This document shows positions 49,160 through 59,181 of a stretch of DNA of 64,000 bases, in pieces. Source of the DNA: Peribacillus frigoritolerans (lineage in GTDB: Bacteria > Bacillota > Bacilli > Bacillales > DSM-1321); contig NZ_CP158190.1 of the NCBI RefSeq assembly GCF_040250305.1, forward strand, positions 3,132,001 to 3,196,000, given 5' to 3'. A model generated the notes under the pieces. It made no database searches. It worked only from the letters and a program-made list of their open reading frames with translations, and was not told where the DNA came from. The position numbers and the translations under genes were made by a program. The stretch's first letter is position 1. Each line of letters starts with the position of its first letter.

Positions 49160-51052
49160 TTATTTTTGTTTCTTTTTCCAGAATCCCAATATTAAAGCGG
49201 TAATGAGGGCTCCTATTAAAATCGCCAGCAAATAGCGGAAAGGATGGTTGACTAGAGGGATGACAAATATTCCCCCATGTGGCGCTGGCAAAGTTACACT
49301 AAAAGCCATTGACAGGGCTCCTGCCGTCGCTGCACCAACAACACTGCTGACGATAACGCGCAATGGATCGGCAGCCGCAAAAGGAATGGCACCCTCTGTG
49401 ATGAATGAAGCACCCATGAAGTAATTAGTGAATCCGGACTTCCTTTCCATTTCACTGAATTTACTTTTAAAGAATGTAGTTGCAAATGCGATTCCCAGGG
49501 GGGGAACCATTCCGCCAGCCATTACTGCAGCATGCGGTCCGAAACTTGATGCCTCAATGGCTGCAATCCCAAAAGTGAATGCTGCTTTATTTAAAGGTCC
49601 GCCCATATCCACAGCCATCATACCCCCAAGAATCAAGCCTAGGAATATTGCGTTCGTTCCGGATAAGCCCTGCAGCCAATTGGTCAATCCCGTGTTAATT
49701 GCTGTTACTGGTTCATTTATAAGAAATATCATGATAAACCCTGTAATTAACATTCCGAATACAGGATAGAGTAAAACCGGTTTAATGCCATCGAGTGTTT
49801 GCGGTAACTTGGAAAACAATTTTCTTAACAGTAAGACTACATAACCTGCAAGGAAACCGGCGATCAGTCCGCCAAGAAAACCGGCATTAGCCTGTGCTGC
49901 CAATAATCCCCCTACCATACCAGGAGCAAAACCTGGACGGTCGGCAATACTTGAAGCAATGAATCCAGCCAGGACAGGGATAAGTAAGAAGAAGGCACCA
50001 TTTTCCCCGCCAATATCACTTAATGCTTTGGCAATGGGATTATACTCCGGATTTGCCGGATCTGCTGCCTCGATCCCGAAAAAGAAAGAAAGCGCAATCA
50101 GGATTCCGCCCCCGACGACAAATGGAAGCATATTACTTACGCCATTCATTAAGTGCTTGTAAATCCCCAATCCTCCTTTAGCTGAATCACCTTCATCACT
50201 TTTATCATTTCCAGTTCCTTTGTAAACAGGTGCATCCTGATTCACTGCTCTGGTTAACAGCTCCTCGGTCTTCCGGATCCCATGGGCAACAGGGACAATA
50301 ATGACATGTTTTCCATTAAAACGGTCCATTTCCACCTGCTTATCCGCTGCGACGATTATTGCATCCGCGTCATCAATCTCTCCGGCGGTTAAACCATTTT
50401 TGATTCCTGTGGAGCCATTTGTTTCCACTTTGAAATCGATTCCCATTTCCTTCGCTTTGGCCTTTAACGCATCGGCAGCCATATAAGTATGGGCAATTCC
50501 CGTTGGACAAGCTGTAACGGCAAGGATTTTACCTCCTTTATTGTTACCACTGGCACCATTACTTGATTGCTCCTCTTCACTTTCTTCTTCATAAGCCTCC
50601 ATTTCTTTTTGATTGATTATCTCCAACACTTCCTCACCAGAAGAAGCAGAAATCAAACGGGCTCTGAATTTATCATCCATCAGTAACGAAGAAAGCCGGG
50701 AGAGAGTTTCCAAGTGATCTGCATTCGCTCCTTCACTTGCTGCAATCATAAAGAACAAATGAGCTGGCTGCCCATCAAGCGATTCATAATCCACACCACT
50801 GACCGATTTGCCGAAGCAGATGGCTGGTATCCTTACAGCATTTGTTTTTGCGTGCGGTATGGCTATCCCTTCACCAATCCCTGTTGTGCTTTGCTCTTCT
50901 CGTTTTAAGATGGCTGCTTTGAAACCCTCCACATCGTTTAACCTGTCTGCCTCGGCTAACTTTCCTGATAGTTCATCAATGACTGCTTGCTTTGTAACGC
51001 TTTGCAAATCTATTATGATTGTATCCAATTTTAACAAGTCTGTAATTTTCAT
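49160..51052 (-). CDS. fruA: PTS fructose-specific enzyme IIABC
   Basis: A 630-residue fructose phosphotransferase permease, producing fructose 1-phosphate during uptake. Domain IIA (1-145) has the phospho-His in EGIAIPHAKTN (His 67). Domain IIB (about 175-275) has the phospho-Cys in VTACPTGIAHTYMAADALK (Cys 182). Domain IIC (about 300-630) has many membrane segments with FGIEAADPANPEYNPIAKAL and SSFGPHAAVMAGGMVPPLGI. Last gene of fruRKA, 4 bp after fruK, with SD AGGAGGC inside the fruK end. Confidence 0.95.
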   Translation of the reverse strand: MKITDLLKLDTIIIDLQSVTKQAVIDELSGKLAEADRLNDVEGFKAAILKREEQSTTGIGEGIAIPHAKTNAVRIPAICFGKSVSGVDYESLDGQPAHLFFMIAASEGANADHLETLSRLSSLLMDDKFRARLISASSGEEVLEIINQKEMEAYEEESEEEQSSNGASGNNKGGKILAVTACPTGIAHTYMAADALKAKAKEMGIDFKVETNGSTGIKNGLTAGEIDDADAIIVAADKQVEMDRFNGKHVIIVPVAHGIRKTEELLTRAVNQDAPVYKGTGNDKSDEGDSAKGGLGIYKHLMNGVSNMLPFVVGGGILIALSFFFGIEAADPANPEYNPIAKALSDIGGENGAFFLLIPVLAGFIASSIADRPGFAPGMVGGLLAAQANAGFLGGLIAGFLAGYVVLLLRKLFSKLPQTLDGIKPVLLYPVFGMLITGFIMIFLINEPVTAINTGLTNWLQGLSGTNAIFLGLILGGMMAVDMGGPLNKAAFTFGIAAIEASSFGPHAAVMAGGMVPPLGIAFATTFFKSKFSEMERKSGFTNYFMGASFITEGAIPFAAADPLRVIVSSVVGAATAGALSMAFSVTLPAPHGGIFVIPLVNHPFRYLLAILIGALITALILGFWKKKQK

Positions 51053-51056
51053 AGAG

Positions 51057-51977
51057 TCAGCCTCCTGTTAGTTGATTGATGGCAATTTGCGGTAATAACT
51101 CTTCAATTTTATCCAGTGTACCGAGATCGGATGAAAAGGCTGTAGCACTTCCTGCGGCAAGACTGAAGCGGAAAGCGGATAAAATATCCCCTGTCCTTTC
51201 ATATGTCCCGATGAAACCTGCGACCATGGAATCACCGGCACCCACTGAGTTGATGACGTTCCCTTTTGGAACATTTGCGGAATATGAATTTCCACTGGTG
51301 CAAAGCACGGCCCCCTGTCCAGCCATTGAAACAATAACGTTTTGTGCTCCTGCTTCTACCAATTTAGTGCCATATTCTCTAGCATCATCAACCGTTCTTA
51401 TTTCGGTGGAAAAAAGCTCACCCAGTTCATGGTGATTGGGCTTTATTAAAAATGGCCGGTGTGGAAGAACATTCAGTAATCCCTTGCCACTCGTATCCAC
51501 CACCACTTTAATGCCGTTATCGGAACATGACCTTGCCATGGCTTCGTATACATCCGATGGAACGCTTGGAGAGATGCTTCCTGACAAAATGAGGATATCA
51601 TTATTATTCAACTGTTCAATCTGACTAAATAATTGTTGATAATTCCCTTTTGAAATGACTGGCCCTTGGCTATTAATTTCGGTCTCCAGCCCTGTCTTCA
51701 ATTTGATGTTTATTCTTGTATCTCCAGCTATCTCTGTAAAGTCCGTGAAAATCTCTTCCTGCCTTAAAAACCTTTTTACAAATTCACCTGTTTGTCCACC
51801 GATGAATCCTAAAGCTGTCGTATTATTTCCCAGCCTTTTAAGCACTCGGGAAACATTGATCCCTTTCCCTCCAGGGAATTTTGCATCATAACTGGTTCGA
51901 TTCACCTTGCCCATTTGAAAACTTTCCACCTCGACAAGGTAATCGATGGATGGGTTGAGTGTCACTGTATAAATCAT
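51057..51977 (-). CDS. fruK: 1-phosphofructokinase
   Basis: A 306-residue PfkB-family kinase making fructose 1,6-bisphosphate from fructose 1-phosphate. Marks: TLNPSIDYLVEVESF at the start, FPGGKGINVSRVLKRLGNN, ILSGSISPSVPSDVYEAMA, and INSVGAGDSMVAGFIG with the catalytic Asp. It overlaps fruR by one base (TAATG) and is followed at once by fruA. Confidence 0.95.
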   Translation of the reverse strand: MIYTVTLNPSIDYLVEVESFQMGKVNRTSYDAKFPGGKGINVSRVLKRLGNNTTALGFIGGQTGEFVKRFLRQEEIFTDFTEIAGDTRINIKLKTGLETEINSQGPVISKGNYQQLFSQIEQLNNNDILILSGSISPSVPSDVYEAMARSCSDNGIKVVVDTSGKGLLNVLPHRPFLIKPNHHELGELFSTEIRTVDDAREYGTKLVEAGAQNVIVSMAGQGAVLCTSGNSYSANVPKGNVINSVGAGDSMVAGFIGTYERTGDILSAFRFSLAAGSATAFSSDLGTLDKIEELLPQIAINQLTGG

Positions 51978-52729
51978 TAAATGGTCACGACCTTTACCTT
52001 TGGATTTTTATCGAGTTGCGCAACAGCCTCTTCATCATTGCTGTCAGTAATAATTATGGCATCGCTTACATCTGCTACCTTAGCGAAAGTAGCTTCATTC
52101 AGTTTTGAACTGTCAGCAAGCACATAAGTTTCGTTAGAGAGGCGTAATGCCATCTTCTTCAGTAGAGCTTCTTCCGGGTCCGGTGTTGTGAAACCCAGAT
52201 CTTGATGGATGCCGTTCATTCCCAAAAAACATTTATCAAAACGGTATTCATTCAAAAACTGTACAGCATTACTTCCTATAACCGCATTTGTCGAAAATTT
52301 AATCGTTCCGCCAACTAACACTGTTTTAATTTCCAATTCGATGAGTTTTGGAATATGCATAAGACCATTTGTCAGCACCGTTATATTTTTATCCTTTAAA
52401 TAAGGAATCATTTCCGCAGTTGTCGTGCCTGCATCAAGATATATACAATCATTTTTCTCTATGAATGAAGCCGCCAGCTTTGCTATAAGTTGCTTTTCAG
52501 CTCTTGCTTTGTTTTGCTTTTCCATAGTTGTTGGTTCAAGGCCTTTTCTTTGAAGTAAAGAGGCCCCTCCATGCACGCGTTTCAAGAGCTTCATTTCTTC
52601 GAGTTGCACTAAATCTCTCCGAATGGTCGACTCCGAGGCTTGTAGCTGATCTACAAGCTCCTGCAGCTTTACCGTACCTTGTTCTTTAAGGATCGATAAA
52701 ATGAACTGGTGCCTTTCAGTTGTCAACAA
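51977..52729 (-). CDS. fruR: DeoR-family fructose operon repressor
   Basis: A 250-residue repressor: HTH TERHQFILSILKEQGTVKL and ASESTIRRDLVQLEE, then the effector domain (YLDAGTTTAEMIPYLKDK, YVLADSSKLNEATF). First gene of fruRKA. TTG 52729 lies 7 nt after GAGGTGG, and its product MLTTERHQ matches the paralogue's start. The GTG at 52738 is too close to the SD. Fructose 1-phosphate is the expected inducer. Paralogue of the regulator at 3023-3775. Confidence 0.9.
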   Translation of the reverse strand: MLTTERHQFILSILKEQGTVKLQELVDQLQASESTIRRDLVQLEEMKLLKRVHGGASLLQRKGLEPTTMEKQNKARAEKQLIAKLAASFIEKNDCIYLDAGTTTAEMIPYLKDKNITVLTNGLMHIPKLIELEIKTVLVGGTIKFSTNAVIGSNAVQFLNEYRFDKCFLGMNGIHQDLGFTTPDPEEALLKKMALRLSNETYVLADSSKLNEATFAKVADVSDAIIITDSNDEEAVAQLDKNPKVKVVTI

Positions 52730-52803
52730 TTCGCCCACCTCACTTTAATATCATCATCATATATGAAAATGAAGGAATAATCAATCACAAACGTTTAAAA
52801 ATA

Positions 52804-52851
52804 CTCAAATTCATTCAAAAATACCTTCAAAAACATTCAATTTTAATTGAG
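52804..52851 (-). promoter_or_regulatory. Putative FruR operator (direct repeats)
   Basis: A series of TTTTGAA-like repeats on the minus strand at roughly 10-bp steps (TTGAATG, TTTTGAAGG, TTTTGAATG, TTTGAG), one helical turn apart, about 75-120 bp upstream of fruR. Confidence 0.5.
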
Positions 52852-52913
52852 ATAACCTTTCTTGAACTCCATTATCTCTTTTTCTATGAAAATATCCTTT
52901 CAGTTCTTCACAC

Positions 52914-52948
52914 AAAAAACCCCCATGTCATGATGACAGGGGGGTTGT
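52914..52948 (-). terminator. odhB terminator
   Basis: AACCCCCCTGTCAT / ATGACATGGGGGTT stem and T-run just after the odhB stop. Confidence 0.85.
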
Positions 52949-52958
52949 TATTATTTTA

Positions 52959-54236
52959 TTAGCCTTGAAGTAAAAGTTGTTCTGGGTCTTCCAGCATATC
53001 TTTGATAGCCACTAAGAAACCAACAGCTTCTTTTCCGTCTACGATACGGTGATCATAAGATAATGCCAGGTACATCATTGGTCTGTTTTCGATTTGATCT
53101 CCAACAGCGATTGGACGAGTCTTGATTGTATGCATGCCCAAGATCCCAACTTGAGGGGCATTCAAGATTGGTGTTGATAATAGGGAACCGAAAGTCCCTC
53201 CATTTGTGATGGTAAAAGTACCACCTGATAAATCTGAAAGTCCCAATTTGTTGTTACGCGCTTTAACAGCTAAATCCGAAATGTTCTTCTCGATTTCAGC
53301 AAAGCTTTTGCGGTCAGCATCCCTTACTACCGGAACAACAAGACCTTCATCAGTGGATACAGCTACACCGATATCATAAAAGTTCTTTTTCAGGATATGG
53401 TCGCCTTGGATTTCAGCATTCAATAACGGATATTTTTTCAATGCGCCAATGACCGCTTTAGTGAAGAATGACATGAAACCAAGTTTAACGTCATTTATTT
53501 TCACGAAAGAATCCTTATGGCGGTTACGCAATTCCATGACTGCAGAAAGATCGACTTCGTTAAAAGTAGTAAGCATGGCTGCTTCTGATTGTACTTGAAC
53601 TAGACGTTTGGCAATGGTTTGACGACGGCGTGTCATCTTAACCACTTCAATGCGGTCATCATTCACTTCAACAGGAGCGGCTGCTTGTTTAGCTGCAGGA
53701 GCTTGCTTTGGAGCTGCCGCAGGTGCTGCAGGTGCTGCAGGAGCATTACTTGCTGCTTCTACGTCTTGTACACGTACACGACCTAGTGGATCTGCTACAG
53801 ACACTTGAGTCAAGTCAATTCCTTTTTCACGAGCCAATTTCCTTGCAGCTGGTGAAGCAATAACTTGTTGAGTGGATGATGCTTCTTTCGCTTCTGCTTT
53901 AGGAGCCTCTTTAGCAGGAGCCGCTTGTTCAGCCTTAACTGGTTCTGCTTTAGCTTCTTCAACCTTAGGAGCTTCCGCTTTTGGAGCTGCTGCAGCTGAT
54001 CCATTTTCATCAACGATGGCGATAGCCTGTCCAACTTGGACAGTATCGCCTTCTTCTGCTAAATGTTCCGAAAGTGTACCAGTATAATCTGAAATGATTT
54101 CCACGTTCACTTTATCCGTTTCAAGTTCAAGGACATATTCTCCTTTTTCAACGTGATCACCGGGTTGTTTTAACCATTGCGCAATAGATCCTTCAGAAAT
54201 TGATTCTGCTAATTCAGGTACTTTTACTTCAGCCAT
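52959..54236 (-). CDS. odhB: 2-oxoglutarate dehydrogenase E2, dihydrolipoyl succinyltransferase
   Basis: About 425 residues. Lipoyl domain (1-80) with the lipoyl-Lys in [14 protein letters not shown], an Ala/Pro/Lys-rich linker, a peripheral subunit-binding domain ([19 protein letters not shown]) and the catalytic core ending [20 protein letters not shown] (HxxxDG). ATG 54236 follows GAGGGGGAGA and lies one base after the odhA stop. Joins with odhA and a shared E3 in the TCA cycle. Confidence 0.95.
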   Translation of the reverse strand: MAEVKVPELAESISEGSIAQWLKQPGDHVEKGEYVLELETDKVNVEIISDYTGTLSEHLAEEGDTVQVGQAIAIVDENGSAAAAPKAEAPKVEEAKAEPVKAEQAAPAKEAPKAEAKEASSTQQVIASPAARKLAREKGIDLTQVSVADPLGRVRVQDVEAASNAPAAPAAPAAAPKQAPAAKQAAAPVEVNDDRIEVVKMTRRRQTIAKRLVQVQSEAAMLTTFNEVDLSAVMELRNRHKDSFVKINDVKLGFMSFFTKAVIGALKKYPLLNAEIQGDHILKKNFYDIGVAVSTDEGLVVPVVRDADRKSFAEIEKNISDLAVKARNNKLGLSDLSGGTFTITNGGTFGSLLSTPILNAPQVGILGMHTIKTRPIAVGDQIENRPMMYLALSYDHRIVDGKEAVGFLVAIKDMLEDPEQLLLQG

Positions 54237-54237
54237 T

Positions 54238-57090
54238 TTATTTCTCCCCCTCATTATTGCGTGTAATTGCTTGAGTCATAATCCGTTGTTGTTCATTTTT
54301 ATGGACAAGTGGATCTCCCTCAGCCGGGCTTGATCTGCGCTTCCTTCCTATATATGTTACTGAAAGATTGCCAGGAGCCGCTGCATTTAAGCGAGGTTCA
54401 ACAAATGTCCAAGCACCCATGTTTTTAGGTTCTTCTTGAGCCCAGAAGATTTCTTTAAGATTTGTATATTTTTTAAGGGCTTCCTGAACTCCAGTGAATG
54501 GGAATGGATAAATTTCTTCGATACTGATGATTTGCAACCAATCCGTATTTTTTTCAGTTGCCGCTTTTTCCCGAAGTTCAACCGCCAATTTACCTGTTGC
54601 AAAAACAATGCGTTCAACCGATTTAGGTTTTTTGCCCAAAGCTTTGGTTTCTACGAATGATTCAAATGCGCCTTCACTGAATTCTTCTGTTGTAGAAGCC
54701 ATCACTTGATTACGAAGCATACTCTTCGGTGTCATGATGACAAGCGGACGTACTTGTTCTTGATCCAAAATCTTAGCTTGTCTTCTAAGGATATGGAAGT
54801 ATTGAGCTGCCGAACTTAAGTTAGCAACTGTCCAGTTGTTTTCAGCTGCTAATTGAAGGAAGCGTTCCAGTCGTGCACTTGAGTGCTCTGGCCCTTGCCC
54901 TTCATAACCGTGTGGAAGCAGCATGACAAGACCTGATTTTTGACCCCATTTTGCACGGCCAGCCGCGATGAATTGGTCAAAGATCACTTGTGCTGTATTA
55001 GCGAAGTCACCGAATTGGCCTTCCCATAATACAAGTGTCTCAGGTGCAAAAACATTATAACCATATTCATAAGCCAGAACTGCCGTTTCCGTAAGCGGGC
55101 TGTTATGAACAGCGAATGAAGCTTTGGCAGTTTCAAGTGTGTGAAGTGGTGAATATGTTTTTCCATTAACACTATCATGTAACATGATATTACGTTGTGC
55201 GAATGTTCCACGCTCTGAATCTTGTCCTGTTAAACGGATTGGCGTGCCGTCACTTAAAATCGATGCAAAAGCCAATGTCTCGGCATGTGCCCAATCGATT
55301 TTTCCGTCAGGACCAAAGGAATCCAAACGACGTGATAAAATCTTTCCTAATTTTTTATTAGGGGTGAATCCTTCCGGCCACTTAACAAGCTCTTCGTTAA
55401 TTGTAACAAGTTCTTGTTTCGGAACTGCCGTTTCAATGGCTGGAAGTCCTTTTTCAATAATCCCAGGAGGATTACACTCTTTGGAAGCTTCCGGTTTATT
55501 TCCGGAAATTTTCGCATATGCATCTGCAAGCCTTGTATCCACTTGCTCAGCAATCGCTTTAACTTCAGCTTCAGTGAACTCGCCGGATTCAATAAGTTGT
55601 TTCCCATAAAGCTCTTTTACGGTTGGATGCTTATGGATTAATGCATACATTTCAGGTTGAGTCACCAATGGCTCATCCATTTCGTTATGGCCGAAACGTC
55701 TGTAACCGATCAGGTCGATCAAGAAATCCTTGTTGTATTTTTCACGATATAGGTTTGCAAGGTTCACAGCAGCCATACATGCTTCTGGATCATCTGCATT
55801 TACATGCACGATCGGCACTTCAAAGCCTTTTGCCAAATCACTAGCATATAAGGTTGAACGTGAATCTTCACTTTCCGTTGTAAAACCGATCATGTTATTG
55901 GCGATGATATGGATTGCGCCGCCAACTTGATAACCGCGTAAACGGCTTAAGTTAAACGTTTCAGGTACAATTCCTTCACCTGGGAATGCAGCATCACCAT
56001 GAATGAGGATTGCAAGGGATTTGGAAATGTCCTGAACAGGAAATCCTTTTTCTGTACGGTCTTCTTGAGCCGCACGAGAATACCCTTCCACGATTGGACC
56101 GACTACTTCCAAGTGACTTGGGTTATTGGCAAGTGTAATCCTTGCTTTTTGTATATTAGCTTTAGTAATCTGTTTGTCCAGACCTAAATGATATTTAACA
56201 TCACCCGTCCATCCATTGTTAATGCCTGTCGAACCTTCGGAAGGAACCAAATCTTTATTCGGTGAATGTTGGAATTCAGAGAAAATGACCTCATAAGGCT
56301 TTCCTAATACATGTGCAAGCACATTCAAACGTCCACGGTGAGCCATGGCAATATTCACATTACCCGTTCCGTTTTGGACAGTTTGTGAAATCATTTCATC
56401 TAAAATCGGAACCATAGCATCCAGTCCTTCAATTGAGAAACGTTTTTGCCCTACATATGTGCGGTGAAGGAATTTCTCGAAACCTTCTACTTCATTCAAT
56501 CGTTTAAGTAATAGTTCTCTTTTCTCTTTTCCCACTTCCGGGAACATGTTTCCAGATTCGACCATATCAGTAAGCCATTGCTTTTCATCCAAGTCATTAA
56601 CATGATGAAATTCAAAGGCTATCGTTTTTGTATAGAGTTGTTTTAGGTATTGTACGGCTTCGTATCCGTCTTTCACGTCTTCAGGTGATTCCGGACAAAT
56701 AAAGTCAGCCGGTATTTTCCTTAAATCATCTGCAGTCAAGCCATATTTTTCAAAGTGAATTTGTTCAGTGTCCAGAGCTTCTTCTTTTAAAGGATAAATA
56801 TTTGCAGCAAGATGCCCGTATGCACGGATATTTTCAGCTAACTTCACTGCAGACATAATTTTCTTCATTGGAAGAACTTCTCCAGTTTGTACAGTTGATG
56901 CACTTACAGTCGTTGTTTCTGCCGATACATCGAATGAAGGAGGACCTGCTACTTCAAAAAAGTTTTTCAGTTCCGGATCCACTTCTTCCGGGTTGGCTAG
57001 AAATAAATCGTATTGCTCCATGACATACCCAAGGTTTGGACCCGAAAAAGCTTTCCAGTGGTCTAATACCTTAGAATCATTGATGGTCAT
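54238..57090 (-). CDS. odhA: 2-oxoglutarate dehydrogenase E1 component
   Basis: A 950-residue thiamine-diphosphate enzyme that decarboxylates 2-oxoglutarate. N-terminal [20 protein letters not shown], then [20 protein letters not shown] and [15 protein letters not shown] in the ThDP domain, [16 protein letters not shown] and the C-terminal transketolase-type half ([38 protein letters not shown]). I start it at ATG 57090, 8 nt after GGGGGT, rather than 57105. The 376 bp upstream (57091-57466) are very AT-rich. I see no gene there, and it should contain the promoter. Confidence 0.95.
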   Translation of the reverse strand: MTINDSKVLDHWKAFSGPNLGYVMEQYDLFLANPEEVDPELKNFFEVAGPPSFDVSAETTTVSASTVQTGEVLPMKKIMSAVKLAENIRAYGHLAANIYPLKEEALDTEQIHFEKYGLTADDLRKIPADFICPESPEDVKDGYEAVQYLKQLYTKTIAFEFHHVNDLDEKQWLTDMVESGNMFPEVGKEKRELLLKRLNEVEGFEKFLHRTYVGQKRFSIEGLDAMVPILDEMISQTVQNGTGNVNIAMAHRGRLNVLAHVLGKPYEVIFSEFQHSPNKDLVPSEGSTGINNGWTGDVKYHLGLDKQITKANIQKARITLANNPSHLEVVGPIVEGYSRAAQEDRTEKGFPVQDISKSLAILIHGDAAFPGEGIVPETFNLSRLRGYQVGGAIHIIANNMIGFTTESEDSRSTLYASDLAKGFEVPIVHVNADDPEACMAAVNLANLYREKYNKDFLIDLIGYRRFGHNEMDEPLVTQPEMYALIHKHPTVKELYGKQLIESGEFTEAEVKAIAEQVDTRLADAYAKISGNKPEASKECNPPGIIEKGLPAIETAVPKQELVTINEELVKWPEGFTPNKKLGKILSRRLDSFGPDGKIDWAHAETLAFASILSDGTPIRLTGQDSERGTFAQRNIMLHDSVNGKTYSPLHTLETAKASFAVHNSPLTETAVLAYEYGYNVFAPETLVLWEGQFGDFANTAQVIFDQFIAAGRAKWGQKSGLVMLLPHGYEGQGPEHSSARLERFLQLAAENNWTVANLSSAAQYFHILRRQAKILDQEQVRPLVIMTPKSMLRNQVMASTTEEFSEGAFESFVETKALGKKPKSVERIVFATGKLAVELREKAATEKNTDWLQIISIEEIYPFPFTGVQEALKKYTNLKEIFWAQEEPKNMGAWTFVEPRLNAAAPGNLSVTYIGRKRRSSPAEGDPLVHKNEQQRIMTQAITRNNEGEK

Positions 57091-57466
57091 TTTGTAAACC
57101 CCCAAATTTTTCTCATAATTTTTTTCATTACGTTTTATCCATCCCCAAATTTCTTTCTTCTAAATTTTCCCCAAATATATGATATATATAAGATATATAA
57201 TAAATAACTTTGGTTATTGAATAATAAAATTTTAAAGGATAAAACGTTTTCAGATGTTATATTAACATGTTTTTGTCGAAATATCCAAAGGTTAAACCAC
57301 TTTATACAACCTTTTTTCAACTATATTTCTGCTTAATTCGTCAAAAATCGCTTTTAACTGTCTTTTTTGCTCATTTAAGTCTTTTTTTCGCTAAAAAAAG
57401 ATTTTTGTATTTTTGTATAATGATTATTTTTCAGGTAAATTTAACTAGTTTGAAAACCCTTTCACC

Positions 57467-58237
57467 TCAATCAAACTTCCAAGCTGTTAAACTCAGATTG
57501 CCATATTGAAAGCTTCTGTGCAGGAGAGCCGCTTTTTTATTGTCATCCCCTGTGCCCATTGCGATGACCAATGGAATGAAATGCTCTTTGGATGGCACAG
57601 CCTCTGTACTATAAGGGGCGATTTTTTCATAATTGAACAAAGATTGCAAATCCCATTTCATGATTTTCTCTTCGACCCAATTCTCAAACTCGATTGCCCA
57701 TCCTTCTGCAACATGCATATCTTTCTGAATTTGGGTGAAATTATGGACAATTCCACCGCTTCCTATGATCAGGACATTACTTTCCTTTAATTTCCTCAAT
57801 GCCTTCCCAATTTCATACTGCTTGTCCAATGGCAGCGCAGGACTGATGGACATGGATACGGTCGGGATGTCAGCTTCGGGATACATGATATGCAAAAGCC
57901 CCCATGCTCCATGATCAAGGGGGCGCCTTTCATCAAGTTCCCCCAATACACCTATCCTGGACAATAAGGTTAAAATTCGATCTGACAGCTCAAGGCAACC
58001 CCTTGCAGGATAAGTTATCTCAAATATTTCTTCAGGATATCCTACAAAATCATAAATGACTTCATGCTTCCCTACTGCAGAAATCATTTGATCTTCATTT
58101 TCCCAATGTGCTGACAAAATAACTATGGCAGCAGGTTTCTTCATAGCTTGCATATAATCCTTCAAAAAAGAAGTGTAACTATTCTTTTCCAAAGCTAATA
58201 GCGGTGTTCCATGTGATAAAAACAATGATGGCATCAT
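57467..58237 (-). CDS. DODA-type extradiol dioxygenase (LigB family)
   Basis: A 256-residue enzyme of the 4,5-DOPA dioxygenase/YgiD type, non-haem iron or zinc dependent. Marks: MMPSLFLSHGTPLLALEKN with the first metal His, AIVILSAHWEN (second His), PARGCLELSDRILTLL, LDHGAWGLLHIMYPEADIPT, IGSGGIVHNFTQI. Earlier in-frame ATGs (up to 58315) are unlikely, because the conserved family start is at 58237 after AAAGGATTT. Natural substrate unknown. Confidence 0.87.
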   Translation of the reverse strand: MMPSLFLSHGTPLLALEKNSYTSFLKDYMQAMKKPAAIVILSAHWENEDQMISAVGKHEVIYDFVGYPEEIFEITYPARGCLELSDRILTLLSRIGVLGELDERRPLDHGAWGLLHIMYPEADIPTVSMSISPALPLDKQYEIGKALRKLKESNVLIIGSGGIVHNFTQIQKDMHVAEGWAIEFENWVEEKIMKWDLQSLFNYEKIAPYSTEAVPSKEHFIPLVIAMGTGDDNKKAALLHRSFQYGNLSLTAWKFD

Positions 58238-58311
58238 AGAAACGATAAATCCTTTCACAATGTAATCTCTATACCTATACCTTAATTTACTATAGATAAA
58301 CAATGTGTTCA

Positions 58312-59079
58312 TCAATTAAATTGCATTTTGGGGGTTGTCTCATCAATAGTATCAAAGGTATACCCCTCTTTTTTTAGGAATTCAATTATATCAGGCAATG
58401 CTTTCACTGTATTTTTCATACTATTGATATCATGCAATAAGATATTAACATGCTTTTGATTTTTCGTCCCTTTTTGTACAGCAGAAATGATTTGTCGTTC
58501 ACTTATTGACGGACTGAAGCCATCTGTCGAGTCAATGGACCAATCAAAATAAATATACCCTTTTTCCTTTAGTTGTTGAAGGATTCCATTGATAATTGGT
58601 TTCGTTGACGCCTGATGCCGCAGACGATTATTCGAGCCGCCAGGAAGGCGCACAATACGGCTTTTTATCCCATACTCCTCTTGCAGCATGGTTTCAAGCC
58701 TATTCAAATCTTGAAAGAAACTCTCAGTCGATCGATAAACGATGGAATAATCATGTGTATATGAATGAAGGGCAATCGAATGACCGCGGGAAATCATTTG
58801 CTGATAGCATTCCTTTGCGTATGGCTCTTCGTTGCCTTTAACGAAAAATGTGGCTTTAACATGATAGCGGTCCAAAATATCCAATATATCCATGGTATTC
58901 AAAGATGGACCGTCATCGAATGTCAAATAGGCAATTTTCTGATTTTCCTTACTTTTTAGGAGCGGTGTCATCTCTTCAGGAACCATTGCATGAGCTTGAA
59001 TGTTTTGCACAGCCACAAGAAACAAAATAATAATGAAAGAACCCGCCATGGAAAGAAATAATTTAAGCTTATTCTTCAT
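58312..59079 (-). CDS. Polysaccharide deacetylase
   Basis: About 255 residues, secreted or membrane-anchored carbohydrate esterase 4. Membrane/signal segment LKLFLSMAGSFIIILFLVAV, then IAYLTFDDGPSLNTMDILDI (catalytic Asp pair), GHSIALHSYTHDYSIVY (zinc His pair), RLPGGSNNRLRHQ, YFDWSIDSTDGFSPSIS and VNILLHDINSMKNTVKAL. Probably removes acetyl groups from peptidoglycan or a related polymer. Start ATG 59079 downstream of GGAAGGGG. Confidence 0.9.
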   Translation of the reverse strand: MKNKLKLFLSMAGSFIIILFLVAVQNIQAHAMVPEEMTPLLKSKENQKIAYLTFDDGPSLNTMDILDILDRYHVKATFFVKGNEEPYAKECYQQMISRGHSIALHSYTHDYSIVYRSTESFFQDLNRLETMLQEEYGIKSRIVRLPGGSNNRLRHQASTKPIINGILQQLKEKGYIYFDWSIDSTDGFSPSISERQIISAVQKGTKNQKHVNILLHDINSMKNTVKALPDIIEFLKKEGYTFDTIDETTPKMQFN

Positions 59080-59140
59080 AGATGTTGCATCCCCTTCCTT
59101 TTGACCATTAAGATGTACCAATATAGCGGTTTCATGCGCA

Positions 59141-59173
59141 ATAAGGCAGCGGTAAAAAATACCGCTGCCTTAT
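59141..59173 (-). terminator. metH terminator
   Basis: ATAAGGCAGCGGTA / TACCGCTGCCTTAT, perfect 14-bp stem with an A5 (T5) loop. Symmetric. Confidence 0.88.
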
Positions 59174-59181
59174 AATATGAA

